Notes under the pieces: model-generated | The model's input: only the letters and a program-made list of their open reading frames with translations | Database searches by the model: none | What the model was told of the DNA's origin: nothing | Part shown: positions 8,448 through 16,672 of the stretch, piece by piece | Layout: each line of letters opens with the position of its first letter | Position numbering within the stretch: the stretch's first letter is position 1 | Source of the DNA: Bacteroidales bacterium | GTDB taxonomy: Bacteria > Bacteroidota > Bacteroidia > Bacteroidales > UBA7960 | Direction: 5' to 3' | Length of the DNA stretch: 51,429 nucleotides | NCBI GenBank assembly: GCA_003557385.1 | Contig: PWON01000201.1 | Coordinates: 1-51,429 of the forward strand | Position numbers and translations under genes: made by a program

Positions 8448-8480
8448 AAAAGGGCTGTTTTGTTGACAGCCCTTTTTTTT
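8448..8480. terminator. Bidirectional intrinsic terminator between nifJ and the minus-strand OM gene
   Basis: AAAAGGGCTGT (8448-8458) pairs with ACAGCCCTTTT (8466-8476) around a 7-nt loop. A run of T follows on the plus strand, and a run of A precedes it, which is T on the minus strand. The minus-strand gene stops at 8482, so one hairpin serves both convergent genes. Confidence 0.85.
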
Positions 8481-8481
8481 T

Positions 8482-9774
8482 CTAAAGCCTGGGATTAAAC
8501 ACAGCACTGAATTCCGACCCGAAAGTGTAGCTAAGGCCAATGGAGCCGGAAATACTGTAATTGGTTGCCTGCTGCGATTGTTCCAGCAAAATTTCTTCAA
8601 GGGATAAATCCCCGGCAGGAATGGCCAGCAGGTCGTTGATCAGGTGCAGGTTGGTTTGCACATTCAGCGAAAATCCATGAAACAGACGCAAATTGACATT
8701 GGCGAAAAGTTCTGCCCGGTTTACAGAAAGGTCATGGAAAAAATTGGAACCTGTAATGCCGGCGCGGAAATTGCCCCAGGGTTGCTGGAATCTTGCAGAA
8801 GCCTGTAATGACTGAGACCATAAAAACTCACTGTCTTTGGCATATATGGTGGTTTCCATGTAGTTGTGATAACCATACCCCATTCGGTAAGTTATTGTGA
8901 TTGATCTCCTGGTGGCTTCGTGATATGGGAAAAAACTGTATTCTATTGCCGGAACCAATTCAAAATTAAAGCGCATGTTGTGAAAGGTGCTCGAAAGACT
9001 GGTGTTAAAAACACCTACAGACCAGTGATCATCAATGCTTTTAACCAGATATGCCTGATGTCCGTGGCGATGTGATGAACTGATAATGGTTTCGTCATCT
9101 GTAATGTAGGTTCTTTTGCTGAAATTGAAAAATGGACGGAATCTGAATTTCCACTCGGCTGTGATCCGGTCGGCAAAAAAGCCAAAACGGGACGAAAAAG
9201 CTCGTTGTTTTTCCTCCATGCGGAAGTTTCCTCCCCCGTATATTTCAAAAACCCAGCTGTCCCAGGGGTCTACCTCGGGTTCAAAACCATTGTCCCTGAT
9301 AATGGCTATTTCATCGTAGTCATAATCTACAATGATTTTGTCTACCATGCGCGTGGTGGCAATGTATTTTACCAGCCCTATCTTGATCATGTTGGTGTAT
9401 CCCCGCCGTGTATCATCGCTGGAGTTGGTGGAGGGAGCCCAGTAAGTAAGGTCATGATCCATATTGGCAAACCTTCTGCGGCCGATAAATGAGATGGCAT
9501 AATTGGTCCCTGCTGAACCTGCACCGTGCCGTGTCATCAATATATGCACGTCGGCCGCTTCCTTGTCACGCACGTAGGTTACAATCGGAATCTGTTCGCG
9601 CACAAAATCCTGGTCGAGCCACCATGGGGCATCCAGAAAAACCGAGATGCGACCTTCAGCGTTGGTTCGATTTACCGGATTTGTGGAGGCCTTGACATGA
9701 TATTGCCATCCAACAAACAAAAACAACAGGAAGAAAAAAATACGGAATAAACAAATACTTGACCGGGAAAACAT
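8482..9774 (-). CDS. Unassigned exported protein, probable outer-membrane beta-barrel
   Basis: A 430-aa protein that I cannot assign to a family. The N-terminus has a strongly hydrophobic segment (about residues 9-24) fitting a signal peptide. Residues about 40-180 form a mixed domain containing DAPWWLDQDFVREQIP and VHILMTRHGAG. From about 190 onwards the sequence alternates aromatic and polar residues in beta-strand fashion (FRFRPFFNFSKRTY, IEYSFFPYHEATRRS) to the end FNPRL, as in Bacteroidota outer-membrane proteins of about 10-12 strands. A periplasmic domain plus barrel is therefore likely. It is a single gene, convergent with nifJ and divergent from the esterase-like gene. Confidence 0.75.
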   Translation of the reverse strand: MFSRSSICLFRIFFFLLFLFVGWQYHVKASTNPVNRTNAEGRISVFLDAPWWLDQDFVREQIPIVTYVRDKEAADVHILMTRHGAGSAGTNYAISFIGRRRFANMDHDLTYWAPSTNSSDDTRRGYTNMIKIGLVKYIATTRMVDKIIVDYDYDEIAIIRDNGFEPEVDPWDSWVFEIYGGGNFRMEEKQRAFSSRFGFFADRITAEWKFRFRPFFNFSKRTYITDDETIISSSHRHGHQAYLVKSIDDHWSVGVFNTSLSSTFHNMRFNFELVPAIEYSFFPYHEATRRSITITYRMGYGYHNYMETTIYAKDSEFLWSQSLQASARFQQPWGNFRAGITGSNFFHDLSVNRAELFANVNLRLFHGFSLNVQTNLHLINDLLAIPAGDLSLEEILLEQSQQATNYSISGSIGLSYTFGSEFSAVFNPRL

Positions 9775-9817
9775 AGGGTATACACAAAGGTTAACAATGG
9801 GTGTTTATTTTGAGCCA

Positions 9818-9825
9818 CAAAATTA
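9818..9825 (-). promoter_or_regulatory. Promoter -7 motif TAATTTTG for the minus-strand OM gene
   Basis: On the minus strand TAATTTTG matches TAnnTTTG, 43 nt before the ATG at 9774. No -33 TTG was found at the usual spacing. Confidence 0.5.
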
Positions 9826-9863
9826 ACAAAATCCGCCTTCATTTCCGATTCTCAGGCTTTTTT

Positions 9864-9871
9864 TATATTTG
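9864..9871 (+). promoter_or_regulatory. Promoter -7 motif TATATTTG for the leader and esterase-like gene
   Basis: TATATTTG matches TAnnTTTG. Transcription would begin near 9878 and include the palindrome at 9907-9970 and the small ORF. The -33 element is not clear. Confidence 0.5.
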
Positions 9872-9906
9872 TGAAAAAGCATGCATCGCCAATCAAAATG
9901 GTGAAT

Positions 9907-9970
9907 ATGAACCGAGCCATGCCAAATACATTGACACACAAGACGATGATTATTGCATGGCTCGGTTCAT
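9907..9970 (+). repeat. 64-bp palindromic leader element, copy 2
   Basis: The arms ATGAACCGAGCCATGC (9907-9922) and GCATGGCTCGGTTCAT (9955-9970) are perfect 16-nt inverted repeats around a 32-nt loop. It is homologous to copy 1 at 2630-2693 and has the same 28-nt distance to the downstream ATG. The loops are 23/32 identical and the 28-nt spacers 18/28. In copy 1 one arm change turns an A-U into a G-U pair on the transcribed strand, so RNA pairing is kept there. Confidence 0.88.
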
Positions 9971-10002
9971 CTGACTTATTTAATCAAATTATACACATAT
10001 GA
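9907..10002 (+). CDS. Putative 31-codon leader ORF upstream of the esterase-like gene (copy 2)
   Basis: ATG at 9907 opens 31 codons beginning MNRAMPNTL, with AWLG in the middle. The TGA at 10000-10002 overlaps the esterase ATG (9999) as ATGA. The frame also has an in-frame ATG three codons upstream (9898). The partner before the patatin gene shares length, ending and 17/31 residues without gaps. It may be a translated leader peptide coupled to the main gene, or a by-product of a conserved palindrome. Ribosome profiling would decide. Confidence 0.35.
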   Translation: MNRAMPNTLTHKTMIIAWLGSSDLFNQIIHI

Positions 10003-11330
10003 AAAACATGTTACTCTATATTGCCGGTATGTTGATTTGTTGTTCCTGTGTCTATGGCGAAGGGGCTGCCAACGGGGGAGGGCTTCCTTCTTATGTGCTT
10101 GACAGGGCTTATGAACTTGAGGATACAGGCGATCTGGATCAATTGATTGCTGTTGCCGGAGACAGGAAATTGGTGTTAATGGGTGAAGCCAGTCATGGGA
10201 CACGTGAATATTATGCGTGGCGCGACAGCATTAGTCGCCGACTGATTGCCGAACATGGATTTCGTTTTATTGCGGTGGAAGGTGACTGGGCCAGCTTATA
10301 TGAACTAAACCGTTATGTAAAGGACTTGCCTGGTGCCCCCGGAAGTGCCCGGGAGGTGCTCGAAGGTTTAAGCAGGTGGCCATTGTGGATGTGGGGCAAT
10401 GAAGAAGTGGTGGCGCTTGCCGAGTGGCTGCGCGATTTTAACGACCCCTTGCCATCGTCCGAAAAAGTTGGTTTCTATGGAAAAGATGTGTATGATGAAT
10501 GGAACTCCATGGAAAAAGTATTGTCGTTTACAAGGGAACATGCCGGCGATCTCTATGACCAGCTCAGTGGTTATTATGCCTGCCTGGAACCATACGACGG
10601 AGACAGCTGGCAATATGCGCAAATGGTAGCCCGCGGGGCGGGTGATTGCGTGATGGCGCTCAGTGCCGCAGTTGATGTGATCCGCGGGGCGTCGGGCATG
10701 TTTGGGCATTTGCCGCCTCATGCATATTTTTACCTGGAACAGAATGCGCTGGTGGTAAAACATGCCGAAAAATTCTACCGCAAATCAGTAACCCGGCAGG
10801 ATGCAAGCAGCTGGAACAGCCGTGTACATTATATGAACCTTACCGTGAACCGTTTGCTCAATTTTTACGGGCCGGAAGCACAGGGGATTGTGTGGGCGCA
10901 TAATACCCATATCGGGGACGCCCGTTTTACTGAAATGCACCAGCGGCGACAGGAAAATATCGGACAATTGACCAGGGTGGAACATGGGCCTGACCATGTA
11001 TTTCTGATCGGGTTTACTACATATGAAGGCACTGTGAAAGCGGGCGCAGGCTGGGGTGAGCGTATGCAGAAAATGGAAGTGCCGCGTGCCCGCTCAAACA
11101 GTATAGAGGATATATTCAGGCAAACAGGGCTGGATCGTTTCTATCTGTTATTTGATGACGCAGACCGTACCCACGAACAGTTTATGCAGGCTTACGGCAA
11201 CCGGGCCATTGGTGTGGTTTACAATCCCCGCCAGGATGCCAGGCAATATGTGCAAACCATTGTGCCCCTTCGATACGATGCGGTATTGTTTTTCAGGGAA
11301 ACCGAAGCATTGACCCCGTTGGTGCGCTGA
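9999..11330 (+). CDS. Erythromycin esterase-like family protein, exported
   Basis: A 443-aa protein with an N-terminal hydrophobic export signal (residues 1-20; cysteine-rich, without a clean lipobox) and then an erythromycin-esterase-type fold. The family motif GEASHGTRE (62-70) supplies the Glu and His of the active site. FIAVEGDW follows at about 90-97, and WAHNTHIGDAR lies around 300. Characterised members hydrolyse the macrolactone ring of erythromycin, but most homologues, including exported Bacteroidota ones, have unknown substrates, so resistance should not be assumed. No resistance gene or mobile element is nearby. The start follows the small leader ORF with an ATGA overlap. Confidence 0.85.
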   Translation: MKNMLLYIAGMLICCSCVYGEGAANGGGLPSYVLDRAYELEDTGDLDQLIAVAGDRKLVLMGEASHGTREYYAWRDSISRRLIAEHGFRFIAVEGDWASLYELNRYVKDLPGAPGSAREVLEGLSRWPLWMWGNEEVVALAEWLRDFNDPLPSSEKVGFYGKDVYDEWNSMEKVLSFTREHAGDLYDQLSGYYACLEPYDGDSWQYAQMVARGAGDCVMALSAAVDVIRGASGMFGHLPPHAYFYLEQNALVVKHAEKFYRKSVTRQDASSWNSRVHYMNLTVNRLLNFYGPEAQGIVWAHNTHIGDARFTEMHQRRQENIGQLTRVEHGPDHVFLIGFTTYEGTVKAGAGWGERMQKMEVPRARSNSIEDIFRQTGLDRFYLLFDDADRTHEQFMQAYGNRAIGVVYNPRQDARQYVQTIVPLRYDAVLFFRETEALTPLVR

Positions 11331-11363
11331 GCAGATGAGATCAGATTAGATCAGATCAGATCA
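11331..11363. repeat. Pentanucleotide microsatellite, TCAGA-type, about 6.5 units
   Basis: The whole gap between two convergent stop codons consists of GCAGA, TGAGA, TCAGA, TTAGA, TCAGA, TCAGA, TCA. Units differ by at most two bases. No terminator hairpin is seen here. Confidence 0.85.
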
Positions 11364-12539
11364 TTACTTTTTGATTGCACTCAAAGGCTGGGCAAATTGC
11401 TTTACGTCGTCGCCTGTAATTTGTTTGTCGCACAATATGGCCAGGCGTTCCACCACGTTTCTCAATTCCCGGATATTGCCGGTCCAATGAATTTTTTTTA
11501 ATTCATCAAAGGCCTCGCCGGTGAAAGATTTGGGGGGCATGCTTTGTTCGTGCAATACTTCCTGCAAAAAATGATCAGCCAGCAGGGGAATATCCCCTTT
11601 GCGTTCATTTAAGGTAGGTACGTGTATCAGGATGACACTGAGCCGGTGATAAAGATCTTCGCGGAAATTCCCTTTTTCGATCTCTTTCTGGATGTATTTG
11701 TTTGTAGCGGCTACCACACGCACATCAACAGGTATCTCTTTTTCTCCCCCTACCCTGGTAATCTTATTTTCCTGAAGGGTGCGCAATACTTTTGCCTGCG
11801 CCGCCAGGCTCATATCGCCAATTTCATCGAGAAAAATGGTGCCGCCACTGGCCAGCTCAAAATTGCCCTTTTTTTGTTTTACAGCACTGGTAAAGGAGCC
11901 TTTTTCGTGGCCAAACAACTCGCTTTCGATGAGTTCTGAGGGTATGGCTGCACAATTCCCCTCAATGAAAGGACCTTTGGCACGATTGCTTAGTTCATGA
12001 AGCCACCTGGCCACCAGTTCTTTGCCTGTACCATTTTCCCCGGTGATGAATATCCTGGCATCGGTGCCCGCTACCCGTTTAATCATTTCCTTGATTTTGC
12101 GAATGGCTTCTGACTCGCCAATCATATCGTACGTCTTACTTACTTTCCGTTTCAAAACCCTGGTTTCCGACACCAGTTTGGTCTTGTCCATGGCATTTCT
12201 GATCGTAATCAGTAAGCGGTTAAGATCCAGTGGTTTGGCTATAAAATCAAAGGCTCCTTTTTTGATGGCTTCCACCGCTGTGTCAATGGTCCCGTGGCCG
12301 GATATCATCACCACGGTAGTATCCGGATCCAACTCCTTGATTTTGTCGAGTAATTCAATGCCGTCCATTTTTGGCATCTTGACATCGCACAGAATCACAT
12401 CAAAAGGCCCCTGGTCCATTTTTTCCAGAGCTTCAAAGCCATCTTCAGCCAGCACCGTTTCATATTTTTCATACTCAAGGATATCTTTCAGGGTATTACG
12501 GATGCTGCTTTCATCGTCAATGACCAGGATCTTAGGCAT
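11364..12539 (-). CDS. NtrC-like response regulator without a DNA-binding domain
   Basis: A 391-aa protein. The receiver domain (1-120) has the acidic pair at 8-9, phospho-acceptor Asp52, Ser80 and Lys102. The AAA+ domain (about 138-370) has Walker A GENGTGKE (167-174), the loop GSFTSA (214-219) where sigma-54 activators have GAFTGA, and Walker B FLDEIGD (236-242). It ends at 391 in DDVKQFAQPLSAIKK, with no room for the usual C-terminal Fis-type helix-turn-helix. It may therefore contact sigma-54 RNA polymerase without a specific enhancer, or act on another target. It is the last gene of the grpE-dnaJ-ABC operon, 25 bp after the permease gene. No cognate kinase is adjacent. Confidence 0.88.
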   Translation of the reverse strand: MPKILVIDDESSIRNTLKDILEYEKYETVLAEDGFEALEKMDQGPFDVILCDVKMPKMDGIELLDKIKELDPDTTVVMISGHGTIDTAVEAIKKGAFDFIAKPLDLNRLLITIRNAMDKTKLVSETRVLKRKVSKTYDMIGESEAIRKIKEMIKRVAGTDARIFITGENGTGKELVARWLHELSNRAKGPFIEGNCAAIPSELIESELFGHEKGSFTSAVKQKKGNFELASGGTIFLDEIGDMSLAAQAKVLRTLQENKITRVGGEKEIPVDVRVVAATNKYIQKEIEKGNFREDLYHRLSVILIHVPTLNERKGDIPLLADHFLQEVLHEQSMPPKSFTGEAFDELKKIHWTGNIRELRNVVERLAILCDKQITGDDVKQFAQPLSAIKK

Positions 12540-12564
12540 GGTGGTTATGATTTATTTAAAATGA

Positions 12565-13902
12565 TTAAGTGTGTTTTATCCACTTCCAAAGTTCTTTATA
12601 ACTGGATTTTTTTCCATACATCAGTATGCCGGTCCGGTATATTCTTGCAGCAAGCCAGGTTGTGGCCATAAAGCCCATGATCAACAGAACGGCAGATAAG
12701 GCCAGTTCTGCGTAGGGGACTCCAAAAGGTATTCTGGCCATCATAATCACTGGGGAAGTAAGGGGAATGATGGACAGCCAAAAGGCGACAGGTCCTGAGG
12801 GATTGCTGATGATAAGTTGTATCATGATGATCGACAGCAGCAGTGGAACAGTTACCGGCAACATGAACTGTTGGGTGTCTGCCTCATTGTCCACGGCTGA
12901 TCCAATGGCTGCAAAGAGTGCGGCATACAGCAAATACCCCCCCAGAAAGAAAAAGACAAATGACAATATCATGACCGGGAAATTAATGGCTGAAAGCCCT
13001 TCCATAAGTTGTCCGGCCATGGTGTCGTATTGTTGAATATATGCCTTCTGTTGCTCCATCTCTTCGGCACTCAGCACCTGGGAACTGGTAATAAAAACTT
13101 CTTCGTCTGGTGTGAACCGGAACATTTCAGGCATGGCCAATTGAAAGATCCCGATAATGGCGAAAGTGAGTACCACCCATATCAGGAACTGAGTCAGCCC
13201 GACCATCCCGACACCGATCACCTTACCCATCATCAGCTGGATTGGCTTGACAGATGATACGATGATCTCCACAATGCGGCTTGTTTTTTCTTCAAGCACC
13301 CCTCTGAGCACCTGTGATCCGAAAAGAAAAATAAATATGTAGATCAGAAACCCGCTGAGAAGGCTCAGGCCCATGCTGATCTCGGGATAATCGGTGATCA
13401 GTTCGCCGTCATCCTTGATACGGATTGCCTGGATGTTTATTGGGGTTTCGATGCTGCGAAGCACTTCTTCGTCAATGCCTGCATGACTGAGCTTAAGGCT
13501 TTCAAACTCCAGCTTCAGGATGTTTTCTATCAGGAGCTTCGCACTGAAATTGACAGATTTTGCAGAAAACAAACGCAGGCTGGAAGGTGCCTGGAAGGCA
13601 ATCTCCGGTATATGTAACACTGCGTCAAACCGGCCATCGTGCATCAGTTGCGTTGCGTGTTCAATATTGGTCCCCACAGGTGTAAAAGACACATTTTCGG
13701 TATCCTCAAAGCGGTCAAAAAATAACTGACTCTCGTCAACAATGGCCACGGCATAATCACTGTCTGAAAGCTGGGCAACCATCACCGGAACAATGATGAT
13801 AGCCGCCATCAGGATAGGACCTAAAATGGTCATTACCAGGAAGGAACGTTTTCTGACCCTGGTAAGAAATTCTCGTTTGACAATGGTTGCCGTTTTACTC
13901 AT
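12565..13902 (-). CDS. ABC-2 type transporter permease (NatB-like)
   Basis: A 445-aa membrane protein. One membrane segment lies at about 20-42 (FLVMTILGPILMAAIIIVPV), followed by an extracytoplasmic domain of about 130 residues. Five or more further segments lie from about 180 to 430, with the coupling-type ILEEKTSRIVEIIVSSVKP-like stretch between them. This is the layout of ABC-2 family permeases related to Na+ efflux NatB. It forms a transporter with the ATPase encoded 5 bp upstream. The exported substrate cannot be read from sequence. Confidence 0.88.
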   Translation of the reverse strand: MSKTATIVKREFLTRVRKRSFLVMTILGPILMAAIIIVPVMVAQLSDSDYAVAIVDESQLFFDRFEDTENVSFTPVGTNIEHATQLMHDGRFDAVLHIPEIAFQAPSSLRLFSAKSVNFSAKLLIENILKLEFESLKLSHAGIDEEVLRSIETPINIQAIRIKDDGELITDYPEISMGLSLLSGFLIYIFIFLFGSQVLRGVLEEKTSRIVEIIVSSVKPIQLMMGKVIGVGMVGLTQFLIWVVLTFAIIGIFQLAMPEMFRFTPDEEVFITSSQVLSAEEMEQQKAYIQQYDTMAGQLMEGLSAINFPVMILSFVFFFLGGYLLYAALFAAIGSAVDNEADTQQFMLPVTVPLLLSIIMIQLIISNPSGPVAFWLSIIPLTSPVIMMARIPFGVPYAELALSAVLLIMGFMATTWLAARIYRTGILMYGKKSSYKELWKWIKHT

Positions 13903-13907
13903 GATGT

Positions 13908-14858
13908 TTATTCTTCCGTGTTACCATTTGCCTCTATGGGGAATTTACCGGTCACCTTTTTAATAAATATATCGTTCATGCTGGGTGTGAGTTCTTGAAA
14001 ATTTGAAATATTTCCCAGGCCAAGTAAAAATTCCAACAATTCATTTGTGGTGGCGTTTCCTTCAATCTTCAAACGAAGAATGCTGGTGCCGTTATGCGAC
14101 GAGGTCTTGAGTAATGTAAAGCGTTTGTCAGGTATCTCTCCGGACCAATTTGTGGCCTGCTCTATTTCCGCCTCATAGATTCGACTGGCAAATGTTTTTT
14201 TGATCTGCCTTACTTCACCTTCCAGGATTTTTTCTGATTTGTTGATCAAGGCAATATGGTCACAAAGTTCTTCCACAGAGGCCATGTTATGGGTGGAAAA
14301 AATGATGGTGGCCCCCTCGCGCCGCAACCTCAGAATCTCTTCCTTGAGCAGGTTCACGTTGATCGGGTCAAATCCACTGAACGGTTCATCGAAAATAAGC
14401 AGCTTTGGTGCGTGCAGCACGGTGATGATAAACTGCACTTTTTGCTGCATGCCTTTGGATAATTCTTCCACTTTTTTGTTCCACCAGGGCATGAGGTCAA
14501 ACTTCTCGAACCAATCCCTTAACTTCCTTTTTGCCTCCTGACCCTTCATTCCCTTTAGGCGGGCAAGATACACGGCCTGTTCACCCACAGCCATTTTTTT
14601 ATATAACCCGCGTTCTTCGGGCAGATAGCCAATTTGGTGTACATGACCCGGCCTGAGTGGTTTATTTTCAATGTAAATCCTACCCTGGTCAGGGCCGATG
14701 ATCTGGTTAATGATCCGGATCAGGGTTGTTTTGCCGGCACCATTGGGTCCAAGCAGGCCAAAAATGCTCTGCGCCGGTACTTGTATGCTGACCTGGTTAA
14801 GTGCCAGGTGACCGGTATACTGTTTGGTGATCTGTTCTGTTCGCAGAAGGGCATCCAT
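13908..14858 (-). CDS. ABC transporter ATP-binding protein (NatA-like)
   Basis: A 316-aa ABC ATPase with Walker A GPNGAGKTTL (about residues 35-44), signature LSKGMQQKV, Walker B LLIFDEPFSGFDP and the switch His in STHN. A C-terminal extension of about 90 residues is typical of exporters paired with ABC-2 permeases. It energises the permease encoded directly downstream, and starts 12 bp after the dnaJ stop. All catalytic motifs are intact. Confidence 0.93.
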   Translation of the reverse strand: MDALLRTEQITKQYTGHLALNQVSIQVPAQSIFGLLGPNGAGKTTLIRIINQIIGPDQGRIYIENKPLRPGHVHQIGYLPEERGLYKKMAVGEQAVYLARLKGMKGQEAKRKLRDWFEKFDLMPWWNKKVEELSKGMQQKVQFIITVLHAPKLLIFDEPFSGFDPINVNLLKEEILRLRREGATIIFSTHNMASVEELCDHIALINKSEKILEGEVRQIKKTFASRIYEAEIEQATNWSGEIPDKRFTLLKTSSHNGTSILRLKIEGNATTNELLEFLLGLGNISNFQELTPSMNDIFIKKVTGKFPIEANGNTEE

Positions 14859-14870
14859 GTTCTGCCGGCT

Positions 14871-16028
14871 TTAGTTAAATACATCTTTCATCCGTTCAAA
14901 AAAGCTTTTGTCGCTCTTTTTCGGATTTGGCCTGAAATTTTCCGACAGCCGAAGGTTTTCCAGGGCTTCTTTTTCTTCGGCACTTAATTTCTGAGGGGTC
15001 CATATATTGATATTCACCAGTAAATCACCCCTGCCATAAGCATTCACCGAGGGCAGGCCTTTTCCTTTCAGGCGTAATACTTTGCCGGGTTGTGTGCCCG
15101 GTTCTATCTTTATACGTGCTTTCCCTTCAAGGGTCGGGGCTTCAATGGTGGTTCCGAGTACCGCTTCGGGAAAACTGATGTGGTGGTCATACAGCAGGTT
15201 CATACCATCACGTATCAGTTTGTTGTGGGGAATTTCTTCCACCACCACAATCAGATCGCCGGGCACTCCACCCCTTGGGGCTGCGTTTCCTTTGCCACTC
15301 AGTGACAATTGCATCCCATTTTCAACACCTGCTGGAATATTGATGCTGATCACCTCCTCTTTTTTTACGATGCCGTTGCCATAACAGGAAGAACATTTAT
15401 CCTCTATGGTTTGGCCTTCGCCACTGCAACTCGGGCAAGTGGAGCTGGTCTGCATCTGCCCCAGGAAGGTATTGGTTACCCTGGTTACACGCCCTGCGCC
15501 ATTACATGTCGAACAAGTGCTGAATGCACTTCCTCCCTTTGCACCCGTACCATTGCACGATGAGCAGGATACATACTTGTTAACCTTAATACGTTTGTTG
15601 GCGCCATTCAAAATGTCTTCAAAACTGAGTTTTACTTTGATGCGAAGGTTTGACCCCCTGTTGACGCGTCTGGAACTTCTGCGGCCGGTATTACCAAACC
15701 CACCAAATCCGCCTCCAAAAGCCCCGCCAAAAATGTCGCCAAACTGGCTGAAAATATCTTCCATGGTCATGCCGCCGCCAAAACCACTTCCCCCAAAATT
15801 GTTTCCCATTCCGGCATGGCCAAACTGGTCATACCGCGACTTCTTTTCCGGATCCCTGAGTACTTCATAAGCTTCGGCGGCCTCCTTGAATTTGGCTTCG
15901 GCAGAAGCATCTCCGGGATTTTTGTCGGGATGGTATTTTAGCGCTTTCTGGCGGTATGCCTTTTTGATATCTTCAGCTTTTGCGTCGCGCGAAACACCCA
16001 ATACTTCGTAATAATCTCTTTTAGACAT
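14871..16028 (-). CDS. dnaJ: Chaperone protein DnaJ (Hsp40)
   Basis: A 385-aa type I DnaJ that stimulates DnaK ATPase and delivers unfolded clients. The J-domain (1-70) carries HPD in [11 protein letters not shown] Gly/Phe-rich linker follows at about 75-125. The zinc-binding domain has four CxxCxGxG-type repeats ([32 protein letters not shown]), and the C-terminal substrate-binding domains complete it. It lies 10 bp downstream of grpE; dnaK is not in the window. Confidence 0.97.
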   Translation of the reverse strand: MSKRDYYEVLGVSRDAKAEDIKKAYRQKALKYHPDKNPGDASAEAKFKEAAEAYEVLRDPEKKSRYDQFGHAGMGNNFGGSGFGGGMTMEDIFSQFGDIFGGAFGGGFGGFGNTGRRSSRRVNRGSNLRIKVKLSFEDILNGANKRIKVNKYVSCSSCNGTGAKGGSAFSTCSTCNGAGRVTRVTNTFLGQMQTSSTCPSCSGEGQTIEDKCSSCYGNGIVKKEEVISINIPAGVENGMQLSLSGKGNAAPRGGVPGDLIVVVEEIPHNKLIRDGMNLLYDHHISFPEAVLGTTIEAPTLEGKARIKIEPGTQPGKVLRLKGKGLPSVNAYGRGDLLVNINIWTPQKLSAEEKEALENLRLSENFRPNPKKSDKSFFERMKDVFN

Positions 16029-16038
16029 GTTCAGTTTA

Positions 16039-16578
16039 CTAATTGGCTACAACCACCCTGGCGTAGCGAATAACTTTTCCATTCAGCATATAGCCTTTCT
16101 GGATCTCTTCCACTATTTTGCCCTTTTGACTTTCATCTTCGGCCGGGATGTGGGTGATGGCTTCATGATAGTCTGTGTTAAAGTCATTTCCTTCGGCGGG
16201 AATTTCCTCTACCCCTTTCTGACGCAAAATGCCTTTGAATTTGTTGTATATCAAAACAATGCCATTTTTGCCGCCTTTTTCAACATCACGGGCCATCCGG
16301 CTTGCCCGCTCAAGGTCATCGAGTACCGGCAATAAAGCGGTAATGATGCCTTCGGCCGCTACCTTGGACATCTCAATACGCTCTTTGCTGACGCGTTTTC
16401 GATAATTGTCAAATTCAGAAAACAGGCGCAGAAATTTATCTTGTTGTTCACCCAGGCTGCTTTGCAATGCATCTATTTTGTCCTCATATTCGGAGATTAT
16501 GGCTGCTTCTTTCCGTTTTGCAGCTTTCGGTGCCTGTTTTTTCTCCTTGTCTTTATGTGTTTTTTCCTTATTACTCAT
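16039..16578 (-). CDS. grpE: Nucleotide exchange factor GrpE
   Basis: Releases ADP from DnaK in the Hsp70 cycle. I place the start at the ATG ending at 16578 ([10 protein letters not shown]), giving 179 aa. The frame opens 13 codons earlier, but that extension (MRSLFVLIKPVFG) is hydrophobic and unlike GrpE. The charged N-terminal tail is followed by a long coiled coil (about 25-80) with [11 protein letters not shown] and the beta-domain near the C-terminus ([13 protein letters not shown]). It is the first gene of the five-gene minus-strand operon. Confidence 0.95.
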   Translation of the reverse strand: MSNKEKTHKDKEKKQAPKAAKRKEAAIISEYEDKIDALQSSLGEQQDKFLRLFSEFDNYRKRVSKERIEMSKVAAEGIITALLPVLDDLERASRMARDVEKGGKNGIVLIYNKFKGILRQKGVEEIPAEGNDFNTDYHEAITHIPAEDESQKGKIVEEIQKGYMLNGKVIRYARVVVAN

Positions 16579-16614
16579 TCCAAATACAGGTTTAATCAAA
16601 ACAAACAGACTTCT

Positions 16615-16635
16615 CAAAGCTTATCAAAAGCTTTG
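16615..16635. promoter_or_regulatory. Inverted repeat CAAAGCTT-N5-AAGCTTTG upstream of grpE
   Basis: A perfect 8-bp inverted repeat with a 5-bp spacer lies 37-57 bp upstream of the chosen grpE start. On the minus strand it overlaps TAAGCTTTG, a near match to the -7 motif with one extra base. It could be an operator or a leader hairpin. It is not the CIRCE element of HrcA. Confidence 0.35.
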
Positions 16636-16672
16636 CCATAAATGGAAAGAAGCCATTTTGTCAGCTAAAAAA

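Noticed and set aside
9999-10058. Lipoprotein signal for the erythromycin-esterase-like protein
   Set aside because: The cysteine-rich LICCSC segment does not fit a standard lipobox, so an ordinary signal peptide is the safer reading.
9999-11330. Macrolide-resistance island
   Set aside because: Family membership alone does not show erythromycin as substrate. There is no mobile element, integron or other resistance gene around it.
16579-16617. Thirteen-codon N-terminal extension of GrpE
   Set aside because: Hydrophobic MRSLFVLIKPVFG is not GrpE-like, and the internal ATG at 16578 begins the usual charged N-terminus.
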